Origin: Mycobacteroides chelonae
GTDB taxonomy: Bacteria > Actinomycetota > Actinomycetes > Mycobacteriales > Mycobacteriaceae
Reading direction: 5' to 3'
Assembly (NCBI GenBank): GCA_014204435.1
Contig: JACHLF010000002.1
Coordinates: 372,001-436,000, forward strand
Length of the DNA stretch: 64,000 nt
Shown here: positions 46,358 through 55,018 of the stretch, in pieces
Layout of the letters: every line of letters starts with the position of its first letter
Position numbering within the stretch: position 1 is the first letter of the stretch
Notes under the pieces: model-generated
What the model saw: only the letters and a program-made list of their open reading frames with translations
Told to the model about the DNA's origin: nothing
The model's database searches: none
Position numbers and translations under genes: made by a program

Positions 46358-47637
46358 ACCCCCACGGTAGCGGTCGACTTTTCGTCGGCCCCTTCGCTCG
46401 GTTTGTGGCGAAACAGCACGAAGAACGCGATAGTGACGGCCAACGTGTACCCGGCGAAGCTGAGCCAGATGCCGTGCCAATCCTTGCTGCCATCGGGGTA
46501 GGTGAAGAAGTACTCGATGGCAGCCCCGCTGATGAGGCTGCCCAACATGGCACCCACGCCGTTGGTCATGAGCATGAACAGGCCCTGCGCGCTCGCCCGG
46601 ATCGCCGGGTCGCACTGGTCCTCGACGAACAACTGGCCCGAGACGTTGAAAAAATCGAAGGCCATACCGTAGACGACGCAGGACAGCACGATCATCCAGA
46701 GCCCGTCCCCGGGATTGCCGTAGGCGAACAGGCCGAAACGCAAGGTCCACGCGACCGTGCTCATGAGCATGACCGTCTTGATTCCGAAGCGGAGCAAGAA
46801 GAACGGGATGGCCAGGATGAACAGAGTCTCGGAGATCTGTGAGATGGACATGATGATGGCCGGATGCTCGACGGTGAAGAGATTCTTGTACTCCGCGACG
46901 TTGGCGAAGTCGTGGAGGAACGTATCGCCATAGGCGTTGGTGAGCTGCAGGGCTCCACCGAGCAGCATGGCGAAGATGAAGAAGACCGCCATCGTGCGCT
47001 GACGAAAGAGCGTGAAGGCGGTGAGACCGAATCTGTCGGCAACGGTGGTGCTATGAGCGCGGTCCAGCGTCGGCGTGCCCAATTTGGGACGGCACGGCGG
47101 CAGGGCGAAGGCGTAGAGGCCTAAGAGCAGCGCCGCAGTCCCGGCGACGTAGAACTGGCCCGTCGAGGTTTCCAGCCCCAGCAGGCTCACCGTATGCAGT
47201 GCGGCGATGAATCCCACGGTGCCCCACACTCGGATGGGAGGGAAGCTGGTGACGGTGTCCTTGCCGGCGCTTTTGAGGGCGTTGAAGGCGACCGTGATGG
47301 CCAGCGACAGCGACGGCATGTAACACAGCATGTTGAGGAGCAGAACCCAGAAGAAGACGGTGGGACTGGTCACCAGAGGAAGGCAGAAAAGTGCTGCTGC
47401 CCCGCCTAGATGCATGATGCCGTAGAGCTTTTCGGCGTTGATCCATTTGTCGGCGATCACGCCCATGATCGGAGGCGTGAGGATCGCGGCGATACCCATC
47501 GTGGAGAAGGCGGCGCCGAAGTGTGCCCCGGACCAGTGCTTGTTGTTGAACCAGTAGGCACCGAGCGTCAGCAGCCACGCTCCCCACACGAAAAACTGCA
47601 GGAAGTTCATGACGACGAGGCGGGTAGAAAGGTTCAT
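46354..47637 (-). CDS. NupG-like nucleoside:H+ symporter (MFS)
   Basis: A 427-residue membrane protein resembling the nucleoside:H+ symporter family. The N-terminus (MNLSTRLVVMNFLQFFVWGA) is very like NupG, and about 12 hydrophobic segments follow; RVWGTVGFIAALHTVSLLGL is another family block. Expected role is nucleoside uptake by proton symport. Start at 47637 is chosen at the NupG-like N-terminus; upstream frame is non-coding. Overlap of 4 bp with ptbB indicates co-transcription, which is unusual company for a phosphatase. Confidence 0.85.
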   Translation of the reverse strand: MNLSTRLVVMNFLQFFVWGAWLLTLGAYWFNNKHWSGAHFGAAFSTMGIAAILTPPIMGVIADKWINAEKLYGIMHLGGAAALFCLPLVTSPTVFFWVLLLNMLCYMPSLSLAITVAFNALKSAGKDTVTSFPPIRVWGTVGFIAALHTVSLLGLETSTGQFYVAGTAALLLGLYAFALPPCRPKLGTPTLDRAHSTTVADRFGLTAFTLFRQRTMAVFFIFAMLLGGALQLTNAYGDTFLHDFANVAEYKNLFTVEHPAIIMSISQISETLFILAIPFFLLRFGIKTVMLMSTVAWTLRFGLFAYGNPGDGLWMIVLSCVVYGMAFDFFNVSGQLFVEDQCDPAIRASAQGLFMLMTNGVGAMLGSLISGAAIEYFFTYPDGSKDWHGIWLSFAGYTLAVTIAFFVLFRHKPSEGADEKSTATVGV

Positions 47638-47740
47638 TGGGTTCTCATACTGGGGGACATCGGCCCAGTTGGCAGCGTGAACGGTTAAGGAACGCGATAG
47701 TGACCGTCTCGGGTTTTGGTGCGTCAGGTAAACATAATCC

Positions 47741-48832
47741 ATGCACAAAGATGTGTCCGCTGACTCGGATGGCCCCGCCGGCGAGGAGTCGCTCGATGCC
47801 GATGCCATTCCCGCGAGCCTTCTGGAGTACCTGAACCGAGAGATGGGGGAGGAGGTCAGCATCCGCAGGCTCTCGGCCGGGCATTCGAATCTGACCTATG
47901 TGGTCACGGGAAGCTCTGGTAGGCAGTGGATCATGCGACGCCCCCCGTTCGGGCGGCTGCAGGCCGGGGCGCACGATGTGATGCGCGAGTACCGGGTACT
48001 CGATGCGCTCAGCGCGGCGCCGGTACGCGTGCCGCGTGTGACCCTGGCCAGCACCGATGCCGACATCTTCGGCGCTCCGTTCTATCTGATGGAGCGGCAG
48101 GAAGGCGAGGTGATCAGGGACGTCTCGCCGGAATGGTTCGTCGGTCCGGCGCGCCGCGAGTTGGTGCTCGACTTGGCCGTCGCGCTGGCGGAGATCCACA
48201 ACGCCGATCCCATGCGGTTGGTGGAGGCCAAACTTGGCCGTGAATCCGGTTACCTGGCAAGGCAATTGAAGACGTGGGGCGGGCAATGGGAATCGATCAA
48301 AGAGCTGCCCACCGGTCGCGATCTGGAGGACCACACGGCCATCACCACATGGCTCACCGAGAACTATCCGGGAGATCGGCCGTCGGCCGTGGTGCACGGC
48401 GACTACAAGCTGGACAACGTGCTCGTCGATCCGGCGGTGGCGCGGATCACCGCGGTGCTGGACTGGGAGATGGCGACCGTTGGTGACCCGCTGGCGGATC
48501 TGGGATACCTGCTGTACATGACCCCTGAACCGGGTGGCCCGATCGCCATGACGGAGCTCACGGGTTCGGTGACGGCGCAGGAAGGCTGCCCCTCCCACGC
48601 CGAGATCGCCGAAGCCTACCGGGCAGCGCGTACTGGAGACCAAAGCTATTGGACACGAGAGGATTTAATCTACTATCAGGTGTTGGGTGGATGGAAGCTC
48701 GCCACGCTGCTGGAGGTTTCCTACCAACGGCATCTGGCCGGAACCACCGACGACCCGTTCTTCGTTGAGCTGGAAGAGGGAGTGCCCAGGCTGCTTTCGG
48801 TGGCTCGCGGCCTGATTCCGACTGCTGGTTAG
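47741..48832 (+). CDS. Aminoglycoside phosphotransferase-fold kinase (ACAD10/11-like)
   Basis: A 363-residue APH/choline-kinase-fold protein. The catalytic loop VVHGDYKLDNVLVD and the metal site VLDWEMATVGDPLADLG are intact, with the nucleotide-binding start RRLSAGHSNLTYVVTG. It resembles the kinase domain of ACAD10/ACAD11 and the many mycobacterial phosphotransferases that accompany acyl-CoA dehydrogenases, rather than a true resistance enzyme. Divergent from the NupG-like gene and followed 46 bp later by a crotonase. Substrate (possibly a hydroxyacyl-CoA) is inferred from the family only. Confidence 0.85.
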   Translation: MHKDVSADSDGPAGEESLDADAIPASLLEYLNREMGEEVSIRRLSAGHSNLTYVVTGSSGRQWIMRRPPFGRLQAGAHDVMREYRVLDALSAAPVRVPRVTLASTDADIFGAPFYLMERQEGEVIRDVSPEWFVGPARRELVLDLAVALAEIHNADPMRLVEAKLGRESGYLARQLKTWGGQWESIKELPTGRDLEDHTAITTWLTENYPGDRPSAVVHGDYKLDNVLVDPAVARITAVLDWEMATVGDPLADLGYLLYMTPEPGGPIAMTELTGSVTAQEGCPSHAEIAEAYRAARTGDQSYWTREDLIYYQVLGGWKLATLLEVSYQRHLAGTTDDPFFVELEEGVPRLLSVARGLIPTAG

Positions 48833-48878
48833 CATCAACTACAAATGCACCGACTCGCTCACTACCCGAAGGAATGCC

Positions 48879-49637
48879 ATGGCCGACGAAGTCCTGATCG
48901 AACAGCGTGACCGTGTTCTACTGATCACGATCAACCGACCGGATGCGCGTAACGCGGTCAACAGGGCCGTCAGCCAGGGGCTTGCCGCGGCCGCGGATCA
49001 GCTGGACAGCTCCGATGACCTGTCCGTCGCCATCATCTCTGGTGCGGGTGGGAACTTCTGCGCCGGAATGGATCTCAAGGCCTTCGTAAGTGGCGAGGCG
49101 GTACTGTCCGAGCGCGGTCTCGGCTTCACCAACGTACCGCCGCGCAAGCCGATCATCGCGGCAGTGGAGGGCTTCGCCCTGGCCGGTGGCACTGAGCTGG
49201 TGCTGTCCTGTGACCTGGTGGTGGCCGGCCGCGGCGCCAAGTTCGGCATCCCCGAGGTCAAGCGCGGTCTGGTGGCCGGGGCCGGTGGCCTGCTGCGTCT
49301 GCCGAATCGCATCCCGTATCAGGTCGCCATGGAGCTTGCGCTCACCGGCGACTCTTTCACCGCCGAGGACGCCGCCAAGTACGGGTTCATCAACCGGCTC
49401 GTCGACGACGGGCAGGCCCTGGACACCGCGTTGGAGCTGGCCACCAAGATCACCGCGAACGGTCCGCTGGCTGTCGCGGCCACCAAGCGCATCATCATCG
49501 AGTCGGCGAGCTGGGCGCCCGAGGAGGCATTCGCCATGCAGGGCGAGATCCTGATGCCGATATTCGTCTCCGAGGACGCCAAGGAGGGCGCGAAGGCATT
49601 CGCCGAGAAGCGTGCCCCCGTATGGAAGGGCAAGTAG
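48879..49637 (+). CDS. Enoyl-CoA hydratase/isomerase family protein
   Basis: A 252-residue crotonase. The oxyanion-hole regions are present: SGAGGNFCAGMDLKAF (about 50-65) and AVEGFALAGGTELVLSCDLV (about 92-111). The acid/base position after EVKRGLVAGAGGLLRL has Ala-Gly-Ala instead of a clear Glu pair, so hydratase activity is uncertain; the common mycobacterial EchA members show similar changes. Same strand as the phosphotransferase, 46 bp apart, so possibly one transcript. Confidence 0.88.
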   Translation: MADEVLIEQRDRVLLITINRPDARNAVNRAVSQGLAAAADQLDSSDDLSVAIISGAGGNFCAGMDLKAFVSGEAVLSERGLGFTNVPPRKPIIAAVEGFALAGGTELVLSCDLVVAGRGAKFGIPEVKRGLVAGAGGLLRLPNRIPYQVAMELALTGDSFTAEDAAKYGFINRLVDDGQALDTALELATKITANGPLAVAATKRIIIESASWAPEEAFAMQGEILMPIFVSEDAKEGAKAFAEKRAPVWKGK

Positions 49638-49732
49638 CTGCCGGAGTTCCGGCAAAAGGACCGGTGGCGCCCTCGCCAACCGGCATCCTGTAGTTAGTTG
49701 TGCAAACTTGTCATTGGCGAAACCCTCTGACC

Positions 49733-49834
49733 TGCATATTTATATGCATACATGCCTGACATGCGCGTATGAGGGTCATTGCCGTGGTTAACGACCTTTG
49801 CAGTATTTACAAAAACGGAAGACTTGTTAACAAG
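49733..49834. promoter_or_regulatory. AT-rich region with two palindromes upstream of pntAa
   Basis: TGCATAT-TT-ATATGCA at 49733-49748 and CTTGTTAACAAG at 49823-49834 are both perfect palindromes in a 253-bp, unusually AT-rich gap before the pnt operon. Each could be an operator; TTTACAAAAA and related A/T runs between them may include the promoter. No known mycobacterial regulator motif is recognised. Confidence 0.4.
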
Positions 49835-49890
49835 CATGCCTTTCCTTAGTATCCGTCGGCATGCTGCACCACAGGGTGAAGGGCGAGTAG

Positions 49891-50979
49891 ATGACCGATC
49901 AACCAGTCACTATCGGAGTGGTCCGAGAGTCGGGTGAGGATGAGCGCCGCGTCGCGCTGGTACCGAAGGCGATCGCCGGCCTGATTGGCAAGGGTGTGAA
50001 CGTCGTCATAGAAAGCGGCGCCGGAGAGCGTGCTCTGCTGCCTGACGCGCTGTACACCGAGGCCGGTGCCACCGTGGGCGACGCGTGGTCCGCCGACGTC
50101 GTGGTGAAGGTCGCGCCGCCCTCGGATGCTGAGGTCGCCCGTCTGCGCGCGGGGCAGACCCTCATCGGCTTCCTGGCGCCACGCAATGCCGACAACAGCA
50201 TCGGCGCACTGAAGAGCGCCGGTGTGCAAGCCTTTGCAGTGGAAGCCATTCCGCGTATCTCCCGCGCACAGGTCATGGATGCGCTGTCGTCTCAGGCCAA
50301 CGTCGCCGGGTATAAGTCCGTGCTCGTAGCGGCGTCCGAGTCGACCCGGTTCTTCCCGATGCTCACCACAGCCGCCGGGACCGTCAAGCCCGCGCTGGTG
50401 TTGGTCCTGGGCGTCGGCGTGGCCGGCCTACAGGCCCTGGCCACCGCCAAGCGCCTCGGCGCGCGCACCACCGGCTACGACGTGCGCCCCGAGGTGGCCG
50501 ATCAGGTCCGGTCGGTGGGCGCCCAGTGGCTCGATCTGGGCATCGATGCGGCCGGTGAGGGCGGATACGCCCGCGAGCTCACCGACGAGGAGCGCCAAAA
50601 GCAGCAGCAGGCGCTCGAAGAGGCCATCAAGGGATTCGACGTCGTCATCACCACGGCACTCGTTCCCGGACGCCCGGCGCCGCGCTTGGTGACCGCCGCG
50701 GCGGTGGAGGGCATGAAGCCCGGCTCCGTGGTCGTCGACCTCGCGGGTGAGACCGGCGGCAACTGCGAGCTGACCGAGCCGGGCCAGACCGTCGTCAAGC
50801 ATGGGGTCACGATCGCCTCGCCTCTCAACCTGCCGGCCACCATGCCGGAGCACGCCAGCGAGCTGTACGCCAAGAACATCACGTCCGTTCTCGAGCTCCT
50901 CATCAAGGATGGTGCTCTGGCGCCGGACTTCGATGACGAGATCGTCGCGGGCTCCTGTGTCACCCGGGAGGTCTCCTAG
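49891..50979 (+). CDS. pntAa: NAD(P) transhydrogenase subunit alpha part 1
   Basis: A 362-residue soluble domain I of the proton-translocating transhydrogenase, which binds NAD(H). The N-terminus (VTIGVVRESGEDERRVALVP) is shared with alanine dehydrogenase, the Rossmann motif is VLVLGVGVAGLQALATAKRL (about 170-189), and the hallmark RPEVADQVRSVGAQWLDL follows. In mycobacteria the alpha subunit is split, as here, from the membrane part. Operon pntAa-pntAb-pntB with 2-bp spacing; corresponds to Rv0155. Confidence 0.96.
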   Translation: MTDQPVTIGVVRESGEDERRVALVPKAIAGLIGKGVNVVIESGAGERALLPDALYTEAGATVGDAWSADVVVKVAPPSDAEVARLRAGQTLIGFLAPRNADNSIGALKSAGVQAFAVEAIPRISRAQVMDALSSQANVAGYKSVLVAASESTRFFPMLTTAAGTVKPALVLVLGVGVAGLQALATAKRLGARTTGYDVRPEVADQVRSVGAQWLDLGIDAAGEGGYARELTDEERQKQQQALEEAIKGFDVVITTALVPGRPAPRLVTAAAVEGMKPGSVVVDLAGETGGNCELTEPGQTVVKHGVTIASPLNLPATMPEHASELYAKNITSVLELLIKDGALAPDFDDEIVAGSCVTREVS

Positions 50980-50981
50980 AC

Positions 50982-51299
50982 ATGTACGCACAGCTACTGG
51001 CCCACATCGCGATCCTGGTGCTTGCCGGGTTCGTCGGATTTGCCGTCATCTCCAAGGTGCCCAACACCTTGCACACGCCGCTGATGTCTGGCACCAACGC
51101 CATTCACGGCATCGTGGTGCTCGGTGCACTGATCGTGCTGGGCAACCTGCCCGCCGACGCCAGCTGGGGCACCCGGATCATCGCGTTCGTTGCGCTGATC
51201 TTCGGAACCCTGAACGTGATCGGTGGCTTCTTGGTCACCGACCGCATGCTGGGCATGTTCAAGTCGAAGAAGCCTGAGCAGAAGGAGGCGGCCAAGTGA
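50982..51299 (+). CDS. pntAb: NAD(P) transhydrogenase subunit alpha part 2
   Basis: A 105-residue membrane protein with three to four hydrophobic helices (LLAHIAILVLAGFVGFAVIS, then GIVVLGALIVLGNL and IIAFVALIFGTLNVIGGFLV) and a Lys-rich tail. It is the domain-II half carried by PntA in other bacteria. The stop overlaps pntB (GTGA). Corresponds to Rv0156. Confidence 0.94.
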   Translation: MYAQLLAHIAILVLAGFVGFAVISKVPNTLHTPLMSGTNAIHGIVVLGALIVLGNLPADASWGTRIIAFVALIFGTLNVIGGFLVTDRMLGMFKSKKPEQKEAAK

Positions 51300-52741
51300 G
51301 CAGCGAAAGCCTCAATTACGTCGTCGATGTTCTCTACATCGCCGCGTTCGCCCTCTTCATCTACGGCCTGTCCGGGCTGACCGGACCCAAGACCGCGGTG
51401 CGTGGCAACTGGATTGCCGCTGTCGGTATGGGTATCGCCGTCCTCGCCACCTTGATCAAGGTCAGCGAGACCGCCACCACGCTGGACTGGATCCTGATCG
51501 GCGCCGGTCTGGGAATTGGTGTCGTGCTGGGCATCCCGCCCGCGCTGAAGACCAAGATGACCGCCATGCCGCAGTTGGTGGCGTTGTTCAACGGTGTCGG
51601 TGGTGGCACCGTCGCGCTCATCGCTTGGTCGGAATTCATTGAGACCAAGGGTTTCTTGGAATTCAAGCCGGACCAGTCACCGACCGTCGCTCTGGTGGTG
51701 GGATCGCTGTTCGCCGCGATCGTCGGTTCGGTGTCGTTCTGGGGCTCGCTGGTGGCCTTCGCCAAACTGCAGGAGTCCATCCCGAAGAACGTCGAGAAGC
51801 GGCTGGTGGCCTCCGCCAAGCTCTTCCAGGCGTCCAACATCCTGCTGCTGTTGGCCGCTGTCGGTACCGCCGTCTACGTTGGGCTGCACCCCGGCCTGCC
51901 GGAGTGGTGGATCGTCGCGGTGCTGGTTTTCGCCGGTGTGATGGGTCTGTTCGTGGTCTTCCCGATCGGCGGCGCCGACATGCCGGTGGTCATCTCACTG
52001 CTCAACGCGATGACCGGGTTGTCCGCTGCCGCAGCTGGTCTTGCACTGAACAACACCGCCATGATCGTCGCCGGCATGATCGTCGGTGCCTCCGGTTCGA
52101 TCCTGACCAACCTGATGGCCGTCGCGATGAACCGGTCGATTCCGGCCATCGTGTTCGGTTCGTTCGGCGGCGGTGACACCGCCGCCGCGGGTGGTTCGGC
52201 CGAGCAAGGCACGGTCAAGGCCACGTCGGCTTCCGACGCCGCGATCCAGATGGCTTACGCCAACCAGGTGATCGTGGTGCCCGGCTACGGTCTGGCCGTT
52301 GCACAGGCCCAGCACACCGTCAAGGAGATGGCGGATCTGCTGGAGAGCAAGGGGGTCGAGGTCAAGTACGCCATTCACCCGGTCGCGGGTCGCATGCCTG
52401 GCCACATGAACGTGCTGCTGGCCGAGGCCGATGTCGAGTACGACGCCATGAAGGAAATGGACGACATCAACGGCGAGTTCAACCGGACCGATGTCACCAT
52501 CGTGATCGGCGCCAACGACGTCACCAACCCGGCGGCACGCAACGACCCGTCCAGCCCGATTCACGGCATGCCGATCCTGAACGTCGACGAGTCGCGCTCG
52601 GTCATCGTGCTCAAGCGTTCGATGAGCTCGGGCTACGCCGGCATCGAGAACCCGCTGTTCTTCCAACCGCAGACCTCGATGCTGTTCGGGGATGCGAAGA
52701 AGTCGGTGTCCGCGGTCATCGAAGAGCTGAAGGCGCTGTAG
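51296..52741 (+). CDS. pntB: NAD(P) transhydrogenase subunit beta
   Basis: A 481-residue subunit with about nine membrane helices (domain II) followed by the NADP(H)-binding domain [23 protein letters not shown] near 323-342, [20 protein letters not shown] and [15 protein letters not shown]. Together with PntAa/PntAb it uses proton motive force to drive NADH to NADPH hydride transfer. GTG start overlaps pntAb by 4 bp. Corresponds to Rv0157. A long hairpin follows the stop. Confidence 0.96.
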   Translation: MSSESLNYVVDVLYIAAFALFIYGLSGLTGPKTAVRGNWIAAVGMGIAVLATLIKVSETATTLDWILIGAGLGIGVVLGIPPALKTKMTAMPQLVALFNGVGGGTVALIAWSEFIETKGFLEFKPDQSPTVALVVGSLFAAIVGSVSFWGSLVAFAKLQESIPKNVEKRLVASAKLFQASNILLLLAAVGTAVYVGLHPGLPEWWIVAVLVFAGVMGLFVVFPIGGADMPVVISLLNAMTGLSAAAAGLALNNTAMIVAGMIVGASGSILTNLMAVAMNRSIPAIVFGSFGGGDTAAAGGSAEQGTVKATSASDAAIQMAYANQVIVVPGYGLAVAQAQHTVKEMADLLESKGVEVKYAIHPVAGRMPGHMNVLLAEADVEYDAMKEMDDINGEFNRTDVTIVIGANDVTNPAARNDPSSPIHGMPILNVDESRSVIVLKRSMSSGYAGIENPLFFQPQTSMLFGDAKKSVSAVIEELKAL

Positions 52742-52758
52742 CTCAAACTCTTTGCGAT

Positions 52759-52813
52759 CGAGTGGGAACCTCGCGGGGAAATCCGGCCGAAATCCTCGTC
52801 AGGTTCCCACTCG
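52759..52813 (+). terminator. Long inverted repeat after pntB
   Basis: CGAGTGGGAACCT at 52759-52771 and its exact complement at 52801-52813 form 13-bp arms around a 29-nt loop, 17 bp after the pntB stop. A terminator is the simplest reading; since the loop is long and the next gene starts 15 bp further, a regulatory structure is possible. Confidence 0.55.
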
Positions 52814-52828
52814 GCGTATGAAGGGGCT

Positions 52829-53017
52829 ATGCGTGTGCCGTTGACCGTCCTGGCCGGGCTGTGTGTCGCGATGGGCACGGCGCCGGCCGTGGAGCACTAC
52901 GCCGATGTGATGGCCGCTCAGGCCTCGGTGGACGGGGTGTTGGCGACGCCTGGTGAACAGATGGCCGCCGCAGTCAACACCATGGCCGCGCTGGAGCGAG
53001 TCTGTCCTGTCCGCTAA
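52829..53017 (+). CDS. Small predicted exported protein
   Basis: A 62-residue protein whose first 20 residues (VPLTVLAGLCVAMGTAPAVE) look like a cleavable signal peptide, leaving a short helical mature part with one Cys near the end (ERVCPVR). GAAGGGG lies 5 nt before the ATG, supporting translation. It follows the pntB terminator and overlaps the convergent ltrA gene by 4 bp. A small gene after pntB also exists in M. tuberculosis (Rv0157A), but I cannot confirm homology. Function unknown. Confidence 0.55.
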   Translation: MRVPLTVLAGLCVAMGTAPAVEHYADVMAAQASVDGVLATPGEQMAAAVNTMAALERVCPVR

Positions 53018-54180
53018 GGGGCGATGGGTGCGTGCTCGGTGTCCTCGACGCGTCGCCAGGTCACCAGCGCCGCCGCCAATGCCGCCAACCCGGCGAGCCA
53101 GTAGAGCGCCTGTGGTAGCGCTGAGATCGCCACGGAGGCAACGGCAGTCGCCGGTAGCCCGATATTCAGAATGGTGTCGCGGCGCTGCAGCAGCAGCACC
53201 AGCCACGCCAGCACCACATAAATGGCGAACGGGACGGTGATGGTGAGCGCCGCGGTGGTGGGGCTCAGATGGCTCTTGCCGAGCCCCCCGTCGACCGCGA
53301 TTTCGAACCCGGCCGAGATCGCGGCGACAGAGGCGAAGATGAAGTAGTGGCTGTAACCCCACAGCACGTTCGCGCGTAGCGAGGAGTCCTTGCACTCCTG
53401 TTCCTCGTCGAAGTAGATCCACCACACCGCGGCGACAATGACGAGGGCCGCTACGGCGATACCGATCATGGTGCCAGCGCGATCCGCCTCCGCGGCGGCG
53501 CCGATGATCGAATTCGCCGAGGCCAGGATGGATTCTCCGAGCACGATCAGGGTGAACAAGCCGTAGCGCTCCGCGATGTGCACGGGATGCCACGTCGTGG
53601 GAGTGCTGCGCTCGGCGAACAGTGGGATGGACACGTCGGCCAGTGCTATCGCGATGAACAGCCCGAAACGCAGATGCTCGGGTGCGGAGAGCCCCCACCA
53701 GACCCATACCGATTGGACTATGGCGATGCTCGCGACGTAGCGCAGACAGGTGGCGCGCATGGTGGGATCGCTGAACGCGGCGCGCAGCCATTGGCAGCCC
53801 GCCGCGAGGCGCATTAGTACGTATCCGGCGAGGACGCCACCGAAGTCGGTTCCCGCCATCGCGCGTTCGACGCCTGCGGCGATGGTGAGTGCACCGGCCA
53901 TCTGCACGAAGGTCATCAACCGGTACAGCCAGTCGTCGGTGTCGAAGGCGCTGGCGAACCAGGTGAAATTCATCCAGGCCCACCAGATCGCGAAGAACCC
54001 CATCGCGTATCCGGTGAGTCCCTCGACGAAATGTCCCTCTGCCCAGAAGTGATGCAGCGCGCCGGACGCGCGGGACACCGCGACCACGAAGACCAGGTCG
54101 AAGAGGAGTTCGAGCGGGGTGGCCGTGCGGTGCGGTTGCGCGGGATCGCGGCCCACCATGGCGCGCAGGCCACAGAACAT
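53014..54180 (-). CDS. ltrA: Low temperature requirement protein A (LtrA) family
   Basis: A 388-residue integral membrane protein with about 10-12 hydrophobic segments. Family markers are TATPLELLFDLVFVVAVSRA near the N-terminus, FAIWWAWMNFTWFASAFDTD around residue 65, ERYGLFTLIVLGESILA near 200, and WWIYFDEEQECKDSS. LtrA was named in Listeria for growth in the cold; its molecular role is unclear. The start at 54180 begins just before the family region; upstream codons to 54420 would overlap the divergent TetR gene. Confidence 0.88.
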   Translation of the reverse strand: MFCGLRAMVGRDPAQPHRTATPLELLFDLVFVVAVSRASGALHHFWAEGHFVEGLTGYAMGFFAIWWAWMNFTWFASAFDTDDWLYRLMTFVQMAGALTIAAGVERAMAGTDFGGVLAGYVLMRLAAGCQWLRAAFSDPTMRATCLRYVASIAIVQSVWVWWGLSAPEHLRFGLFIAIALADVSIPLFAERSTPTTWHPVHIAERYGLFTLIVLGESILASANSIIGAAAEADRAGTMIGIAVAALVIVAAVWWIYFDEEQECKDSSLRANVLWGYSHYFIFASVAAISAGFEIAVDGGLGKSHLSPTTAALTITVPFAIYVVLAWLVLLLQRRDTILNIGLPATAVASVAISALPQALYWLAGLAALAAALVTWRRVEDTEHAPIAP

Positions 54181-54331
54181 GCGGTTACCTATCGGTGTTG
54201 AAACGGCGGCGGACGTGGGCAGCTTAACGTGCCAAGGGCGGTAGCGCCGGCGAACATGTTGGCCCACCAATCCAACCAGTTGATCGGGATTTCGTCCGTG
54301 CGTGGAAACCCTGCGCATATAGTGAGGCACC

Positions 54332-55018
54332 ATGCAACCGGTCCCCGACGCCTCCAAGGCAGGCAGCTCATCGCAGCGCCGTGCGGGCCGCCGCGATGAA
54401 TTGGTGGCCGTGGCATCCAAGTTGTTCGCCGCTCGGGGCTACCACGGCACCCGGATGGACGATATCGCCGATGTCGCCGGTCTGAACAAGGCGACGGTCT
54501 ACCACTACTTCGCGTCCAAGGCGCTCATTCTGTATGAGATCTACTTCAAGGCGGCCGAAGAGACCCTGGCCTGCCTGCAGGATGACCCGCGATGGTCGGC
54601 GCGTGAGTCGCTGTATCAATGCACGAGCCGCATGCTCGCACTGATCTTCTCGAACCGCGAGCAGGGCGCGGTGTACTTCCAAGAGAACCCGTTCCTGTCG
54701 GAATGGCTCTCACCCGAGCAGGTCGCCGAGATCCGCAAGCGCGAAGACATGGTGCAGGAGCGGGTTCAGAACATCATTGAGCGCGGCATCGCCAGCTCGG
54801 AGTTCGTCGAATGCGACTCGCACGTGATGGCGCTCGGATACATCGGGATGGTTCTGGGCTCCTATCGCTGGCTCAATCCGAGTGGGCGCCGCAGCGCCCA
54901 GGAGATCGCCGTGGAGTTCAGCACCACGCTGCTGCGCGGACTGATCCGGGACGAAGCCACGCGAATCAACGATCCGTTGGGCGTCGCGTCGGCGGCGTCC
55001 GTTGACGGCACTCCCTAG
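54332..55018 (+). CDS. TetR-family transcriptional regulator
   Basis: A 228-residue TetR regulator. The HTH is RRDELVAVASKLFAARGYHG then MDDIADVAGLNKATVYHYFA (about residues 18-60). The C-terminal ligand/dimerisation domain is helical, containing FQENPFLSEWLSPEQVAEIR. Its place soon after the pnt genes corresponds to Rv0158. It may regulate itself and the coupled hydrolase downstream, whose start lies within its 3' end; ligand unknown. Confidence 0.92.
   Translation: MQPVPDASKAGSSSQRRAGRRDELVAVASKLFAARGYHGTRMDDIADVAGLNKATVYHYFASKALILYEIYFKAAEETLACLQDDPRWSARESLYQCTSRMLALIFSNREQGAVYFQENPFLSEWLSPEQVAEIRKREDMVQERVQNIIERGIASSEFVECDSHVMALGYIGMVLGSYRWLNPSGRRSAQEIAVEFSTTLLRGLIRDEATRINDPLGVASAASVDGTP

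Noticed and set aside
46358..46750. Upstream extension of the ptbB frame
   Set aside because: It is contained in the NupG-like transporter gene; the GTG at 46357 has the usual 4-bp overlap and PtbB length.
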